Source: Pantoea alhagi
Lineage (GTDB): Bacteria; Pseudomonadota; Gammaproteobacteria; Enterobacterales; Enterobacteriaceae
Assembly: GCF_002101395.1 (NCBI RefSeq)
Contig: NZ_CP019706.1
Location: 3,410,001 to 3,474,000 of the forward strand
Reading direction: 5' to 3'
Length of the DNA stretch: 64,000 nucleotides
Made by a program: the position numbers and the translations under genes. This document shows, in pieces, positions 60,208 through 64,000 of this stretch (its first letter is position 1; every line of letters starts with the position of its first letter). The notes under the pieces were generated by a model that searched no databases, had not been told where the DNA came from, and saw only the letters and a program-made list of their open reading frames with translations.

Positions 60208-61743
60208 TTATAAAGTGTTAGGACGCGGCGGGCAGCGATCCAGTATCTCAACGCTGCCATCTTCATTCTGCTGTTCCAGATGAACCTCAAATCCCCACAA
60301 ACGATGCACATGCTTTAACACTTCGCGTCGGCTCTTGTCCAGCGGAGAGCGCTGATGCGGCACATAGCGCAGCGTCAGCGAGCGATCGCCGCGTAAATCA
60401 ACGTTATAGACCTGAATGTTAGGTTCCAGGTTGCTCAGGTTATACTGCGCGGAAAGCTGCTGACGGATTGCGCGATAGCCCGTTTCATCATGAATCGCGG
60501 CAATTTCCAGATAATTGTTCCGATCGTCATCCAGTACGGTGAACAGACGGAAATCACGCATCACTTTCGGCGAAAGGAACTGACTGATAAAGCTTTCATC
60601 TTTAAATTCCCGCATGGCGAAATGCAGCGTTTCCAGCCAGTCCGAACCGGCCATATTCGGGAACCAGTAGCGATCCTCTTCGGTGGGCGACTGGCAGATG
60701 CGTTTAATATCCTGGAACATAGCAAAGCCCAGCGCATAAGGGTTGATTCCGTTATACCAGGGGCTGTTATAGGCGGGCTGGAACACCACATTCGTATGGC
60801 TGTGGAGGAACTCCAGCATAAAGCGCTCTGTTACCTTACCCTCATCGTACAGATGATTCAGGATGGTATAGTGCCAGAAGGTCGCCCAGCCTTCGTTCAT
60901 CACCTGCGTCTGTTTCTGCGGATAAAAATACTGACTTACCTTACGCACAATACGCAGGACTTCACGCTGCCAGGGCTCCAGCAGCGGTGCATTTTTTTCC
61001 ATAAAATAGAGCAAGTTTTCCTGCGGTTCAGAAGGGAAACGTACTTTCTCAGCATGCACTTCTTCTTTTTCGCGACGCGGTAGGGTACGCCACAGCGTAT
61101 TAACCTGGCTTTGCAGGTACTCTTCGCGGCTTTTCTGCCGCGCTTTCTCTTCCTGTAATGAGATTTTTTGCGGACGCTTATAGCGATCGACACCGTAATT
61201 CATTAGCGCATGGCAGGAGTCGAGCAGACGTTCTACTTCCTCCACGCCATAACGCTCTTCACACTCGGCGATGTAATTTTTCGCAAACAGCAGGTAATCA
61301 ATGATTGAGCCAGCATCGGTCCAGCTGCGGAACAGGTAGTTATTTTTAAAGAATGAGTTATGACCATAGCAGGCGTGAGCGATAACCAGCGCCTGCATGG
61401 TGATGGTGTTCTCTTCCATCAGGTAGGCGATGCAGGGGTTAGAGTTAATCACGATTTCATAAGCCAGCCCCTGCTGACCATGTTTATAGCGCTGCTCGGT
61501 TTCGATGAATTTTTTACCAAAAGACCAGTGCGCATAGTTGATGGGCATACCGACGCTGGAGTAGGCATCCATCATCTGTTCAGAGGTAATGACTTCAATT
61601 TGATGCGGATAGGTATCCAGACGGTACTGTTTCGCGACGCGATCGATTTCCGCCAGGTAGGTATCAAGTAGCTCAAAGGTCCAGTCGGGTCCGTCACTGA
61701 GTCGTTTGCTGTCCTTAACCGGATCGTCAAATAATGTCGCCAT
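60208..61743 (-). CDS. ycgB: SpoVR family protein YcgB
   Basis: 511 residues (E. coli 510) from ATG at 61743 (MATLFDDPVKDSKRLSDGPD) behind GAGGGG. SpoVR-like family: SDGPDWTFELLDTYLAEIDR, PHQIEVITSEQMMDAYSSVG, MEENTITMQALVIAHACYGH with His residues, and QTQVMNEGWATFWHYTILNH. Family members are stationary-phase proteins; in Bacillus SpoVR affects the spore cortex. Sigma-S control of ycgB is known in E. coli, often with yeaGH. Biochemical role unknown. Confidence 0.94.
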   Translation of the reverse strand: MATLFDDPVKDSKRLSDGPDWTFELLDTYLAEIDRVAKQYRLDTYPHQIEVITSEQMMDAYSSVGMPINYAHWSFGKKFIETEQRYKHGQQGLAYEIVINSNPCIAYLMEENTITMQALVIAHACYGHNSFFKNNYLFRSWTDAGSIIDYLLFAKNYIAECEERYGVEEVERLLDSCHALMNYGVDRYKRPQKISLQEEKARQKSREEYLQSQVNTLWRTLPRREKEEVHAEKVRFPSEPQENLLYFMEKNAPLLEPWQREVLRIVRKVSQYFYPQKQTQVMNEGWATFWHYTILNHLYDEGKVTERFMLEFLHSHTNVVFQPAYNSPWYNGINPYALGFAMFQDIKRICQSPTEEDRYWFPNMAGSDWLETLHFAMREFKDESFISQFLSPKVMRDFRLFTVLDDDRNNYLEIAAIHDETGYRAIRQQLSAQYNLSNLEPNIQVYNVDLRGDRSLTLRYVPHQRSPLDKSRREVLKHVHRLWGFEVHLEQQNEDGSVEILDRCPPRPNTL

Positions 61744-62248
61744 AGCGCACCCCTCGTTGGTGAATCCCATTGGGCAAAGCGTTGCCGCAAGGATTCCTGT
61801 TGTTTAAGGCTCATCCTGAATAAGAAGGCCCAAAGAACTGAGCGAACACTCTAATGATAGTTCACTGTTTTCCATCTGAAACCGGAATGCAACCTGAAAC
61901 TGCAATACAAAATAAAGCGCCAATTAAAAACGAAATTTTAAATAACGAATAATGCGAATTAATGCCTGTTAATTAGTATAAAATGCTGTTTATTCTGTTT
62001 TTGTATGACCCATATTAAATCTGCTGGCGACAGGCCAGTTTACCGGGTTAATCCTCACTTGCTGCTGCGATAACTTTAAAAATAATATTTTCCACTGAAA
62101 TTTAGTCAGCATCTTGTTTTTACTCAGCGCTAAGGTAAAAAAGATGTGAAATATGTCACCGCTATGTTGATGGGGATCCGGCAAAATTATCATCCATAGG
62201 GTTGGCTAAGAGTTAGTGGATTGTTCTATCGGGGTTGCTGGGGGAATT
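61744..62248. other. Promoter region of ycgB and dadAX
   Basis: About 505 AT-rich bases without a gene between divergent ycgB and dadA. It holds the CRP site listed separately. AT-rich tracts could bind Lrp, which controls dadAX in E. coli. Confidence 0.6.
62145..62160. promoter_or_regulatory. CRP site upstream of dadA
   Basis: TGTGAAATATGTCACC matches TGTGA-N6-TCACA at 9 of 10 half-site bases. It lies about 90-100 bases before the dadA ATG. E. coli dad is CRP- and Lrp-controlled. Confidence 0.7.
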
Positions 62249-63553
62249 ATGCGAGTTGTCATTCTGGGAAGTGGAGTTGTCGGCGTCGCCAGCGCCTGGT
62301 ATCTGGCTCAGGCGGGTCATGATGTTACGGTTATCGATCGTCAGCCGGGTCCGGCGCAGGAGACCAGCGCTGCCAATGCCGGGCAGATTTCTCCTGGCTA
62401 TGCAGCCCCCTGGGCTGCGCCGGGCGTACCGTTAAAAGCGATAAAATGGATGTTTCAGCGGCATGCTCCTCTGGCAATCCGTCTTGATGGCAGCCGCTTC
62501 CAGCTGCAATGGATGTGGCAGATGCTGCGTAACTGCGATATGCGTCACTATCAGGAGAATAAAAGCCGGATGGTGCGCATTGCGGAATACAGCCGCGACT
62601 GTATGAAAGCACTGCGGGAACAAACCGGAATCAACTATGAGGGCCGTCAGGGCGGTACGCTGCAGCTGTTTCGTACCGCGCAACAGTATGAAAGCGCCAG
62701 CAAAGATATTGCCGTACTGAAAGAGGCCGGCGTGCCTTATGAACTGCTGGAGGCGCACCAGCTGGCGCGTGTGGAACCGGCACTCGCCTCCACCCATCAT
62801 AAGCTGACCGGCGGGCTGCGCTTGCCCAATGACGAAACCGGCGACTGTCAGCTTTTTACCCAGCGGCTGGCGCAGATGGCGGCAGAGGCCGGCGTAACAT
62901 TTCGCTTTAATACGCCAGTGGATGGCCTGCTGCGTGAAGACAATCGCATTGTCGGCGTGAAATGCGGCGCAGAGATTGTTACCGCAGACAGCTATGTTGT
63001 TGCCTTCGGATCCTGGTCCACCGCGCTGCTTGCGGATATCGTTTCTATTCCGGTTTATCCTTTAAAAGGCTATTCATTAACCATTCCAATTCGCGATGAG
63101 GCCGGTGCGCCAGTTTCCACCGTTCTGGACGAAACCTATAAAGTGGCCATTACCCGTTTTGACCAGCGCATTCGCGTTGGCGGAATGGCGGAAATTGTTG
63201 GCTTTAATACGCAGCTGTTGCCCGCCCGGCGTGAGACGCTGGAAATGGTGGTACGTGACCTTTATCCCAACGGCGGCAATATTGAACAGGCCAGCTTCTG
63301 GACCGGTCTGCGTCCAATGACGCCGGACGGCACGCCGATTGTTGGGCCTACGCCGTTAAAAAATCTTTACCTTAATACCGGACACGGCACGCTCGGATGG
63401 ACGATGGCATGCGGTTCAGGACAGCTGCTTTCTGATATTATCTCCGGAAAAAAACCGGCGATAGCTGCAGATGATCTTTCTGTAATGCGTTATCTGCCTG
63501 GTTATTCACCGGTAACGCCCCCGCAACTGCATAACGCAAACGTTGCACGTTAA
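62249..63553 (+). CDS. dadA: D-amino acid dehydrogenase small subunit DadA
   Basis: 434 residues (E. coli 432) from ATG at 62249 (MRVVILGSGVVGVASAWYLA), preceded by GGGGGAATT. FAD-binding dinucleotide fold GSGVVGVASAWYLAQAGHDV, then SAANAGQISPGYAAPWAAPG and the C-terminal FWTGLRPMTPDGTPIVGPT and TGHGTLGWTMACGSGQLLSD. It oxidises D-alanine to pyruvate at the inner membrane, feeding electrons to quinone. dadX follows 20 bases later; together they use L-alanine. Confidence 0.96.
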   Translation: MRVVILGSGVVGVASAWYLAQAGHDVTVIDRQPGPAQETSAANAGQISPGYAAPWAAPGVPLKAIKWMFQRHAPLAIRLDGSRFQLQWMWQMLRNCDMRHYQENKSRMVRIAEYSRDCMKALREQTGINYEGRQGGTLQLFRTAQQYESASKDIAVLKEAGVPYELLEAHQLARVEPALASTHHKLTGGLRLPNDETGDCQLFTQRLAQMAAEAGVTFRFNTPVDGLLREDNRIVGVKCGAEIVTADSYVVAFGSWSTALLADIVSIPVYPLKGYSLTIPIRDEAGAPVSTVLDETYKVAITRFDQRIRVGGMAEIVGFNTQLLPARRETLEMVVRDLYPNGGNIEQASFWTGLRPMTPDGTPIVGPTPLKNLYLNTGHGTLGWTMACGSGQLLSDIISGKKPAIAADDLSVMRYLPGYSPVTPPQLHNANVAR

Positions 63554-63572
63554 CGAGTATCAAGGAGAGGTT

Positions 63573-64000
63573 ATGTCACGTCCGATTGTCGCAACCATTC
63601 ATAGCGCTGCGCTGCGACAAAATCTGGAAATTGTGCGCCGCGCTGCGCCGGGATCCCGTGTCTGGTCTGTGGTCAAAGCGAACGGCTATGGTCATGGCCT
63701 CAGTCGCATCTGGCAGCATCTGAGCGATACGGATGGCTTTGCGCTGTTAAATCTGCAAGAGGCGATTCTGCTGCGTGAGCAGGGCTGGAAAAAACCGATT
63801 CTGCTGCTGGAGGGCTTTTTCCATAGCGATGAGCTTGAATTGCTGGACCGCTATCGTTTGACGACCAGCGTTCACAGCAACTGGCAAATCCAGGCGCTGG
63901 CGAAAGCGCAGCTTAGCGCGCCGCTCGACATTTATGTCAAAGTAAACAGCGGCATGAACCGGCTGGGCTTTATGCCTGAACAGGTGCATAAGGTATGGCA
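63573..64000 (+). CDS. dadX: Catabolic alanine racemase DadX (partial, N-terminal part)
   Basis: The gene starts at ATG 63573 (AAGGAGAGG upstream) and runs off the window after about 142 codons. N-terminal PLP-barrel: MSRPIVATIHSAALRQNLEI, with the PLP Lys in VVKANGYGHGLSRIW and further VKVNSGMNRLGF. Racemises L-alanine to D-alanine for DadA. Distinguished from biosynthetic Alr by its operon with dadA. Confidence 0.95.
   Translation, partial: MSRPIVATIHSAALRQNLEIVRRAAPGSRVWSVVKANGYGHGLSRIWQHLSDTDGFALLNLQEAILLREQGWKKPILLLEGFFHSDELELLDRYRLTTSVHSNWQIQALAKAQLSAPLDIYVKVNSGMNRLGFMPEQVHKVW

Overview
This window looks like chromosomal DNA of an Erwiniaceae-type enterobacterium (Pantoea, Mixta or Erwinia relatives). 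Almost every core gene reads as a close homologue of an Escherichia coli K-12 gene and lies in nearly the same order. Extra genes such as an MltB-type transglycosylase between ycgL and ycgM, and the absence of mgrB between yobH and yebO, point away from E. coli itself. The genus is an inference from gene content and order.

Layout. (1) 1-800: the end of a CopD-like gene, yebY and the sigma-S type small RNA SdsR. (2) About 800-16,400: an accessory block between sdsR and pphA, which are neighbours in E. coli. Its left part is AT-rich and full of prophage and mobile debris: a broken toxin/immunity pair, a DinI-like gene with a stop codon, a lambda-like immunity region (cI, three operators, cro) whose cI operon carries two unknown genes in the position of lambda rexAB, a tRNA-like 3' fragment, a membrane protein plus DUF1493 pair, and an internally deleted IS3-family remnant joined to a piece of P2-type tail fibre. 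Its right part holds unknown genes, an SGNH-like gene, bluF (BLUF-EAL), a CsbD/DUF883-like stress protein, a GATase-like protein and a secreted alpha/beta hydrolase. (3) 16,410-33,900: pphA, rsmF, letB-letA, msrC, proQ-prc, htpX, yebQ, kdgR, yobH, yebO, an MBL-fold gene, yobF-cspC, rlmA, and mntP with its Mn2+ riboswitch. (4) 34,200-51,100: manXYZ-yobD, yoaE, pdeD, sdaA, nudL-pabB, yoaH, yoaB, yoaA, tsaB, yeaY, fadD. (5) 51,170-64,000: rnd, minCDE, ycgL, a lytic transglycosylase, ycgM, ycgN, dsbB, nhaB, fadR, ycgB, dadA and the start of dadX.

How the genes work together: LetA-LetB move lipids across the envelope. ProQ and Prc form one unit, as do the mannose PTS genes, MinCDE (division-site placement) and DadA-DadX (D/L-alanine use). 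FadR controls fatty-acid genes, and FadR-like boxes are visible both at fadD and at fadR itself. The most unusual material is the cI operon with its two passenger genes and a repressor whose expected Ala-Gly cleavage site reads Pro-Gly.
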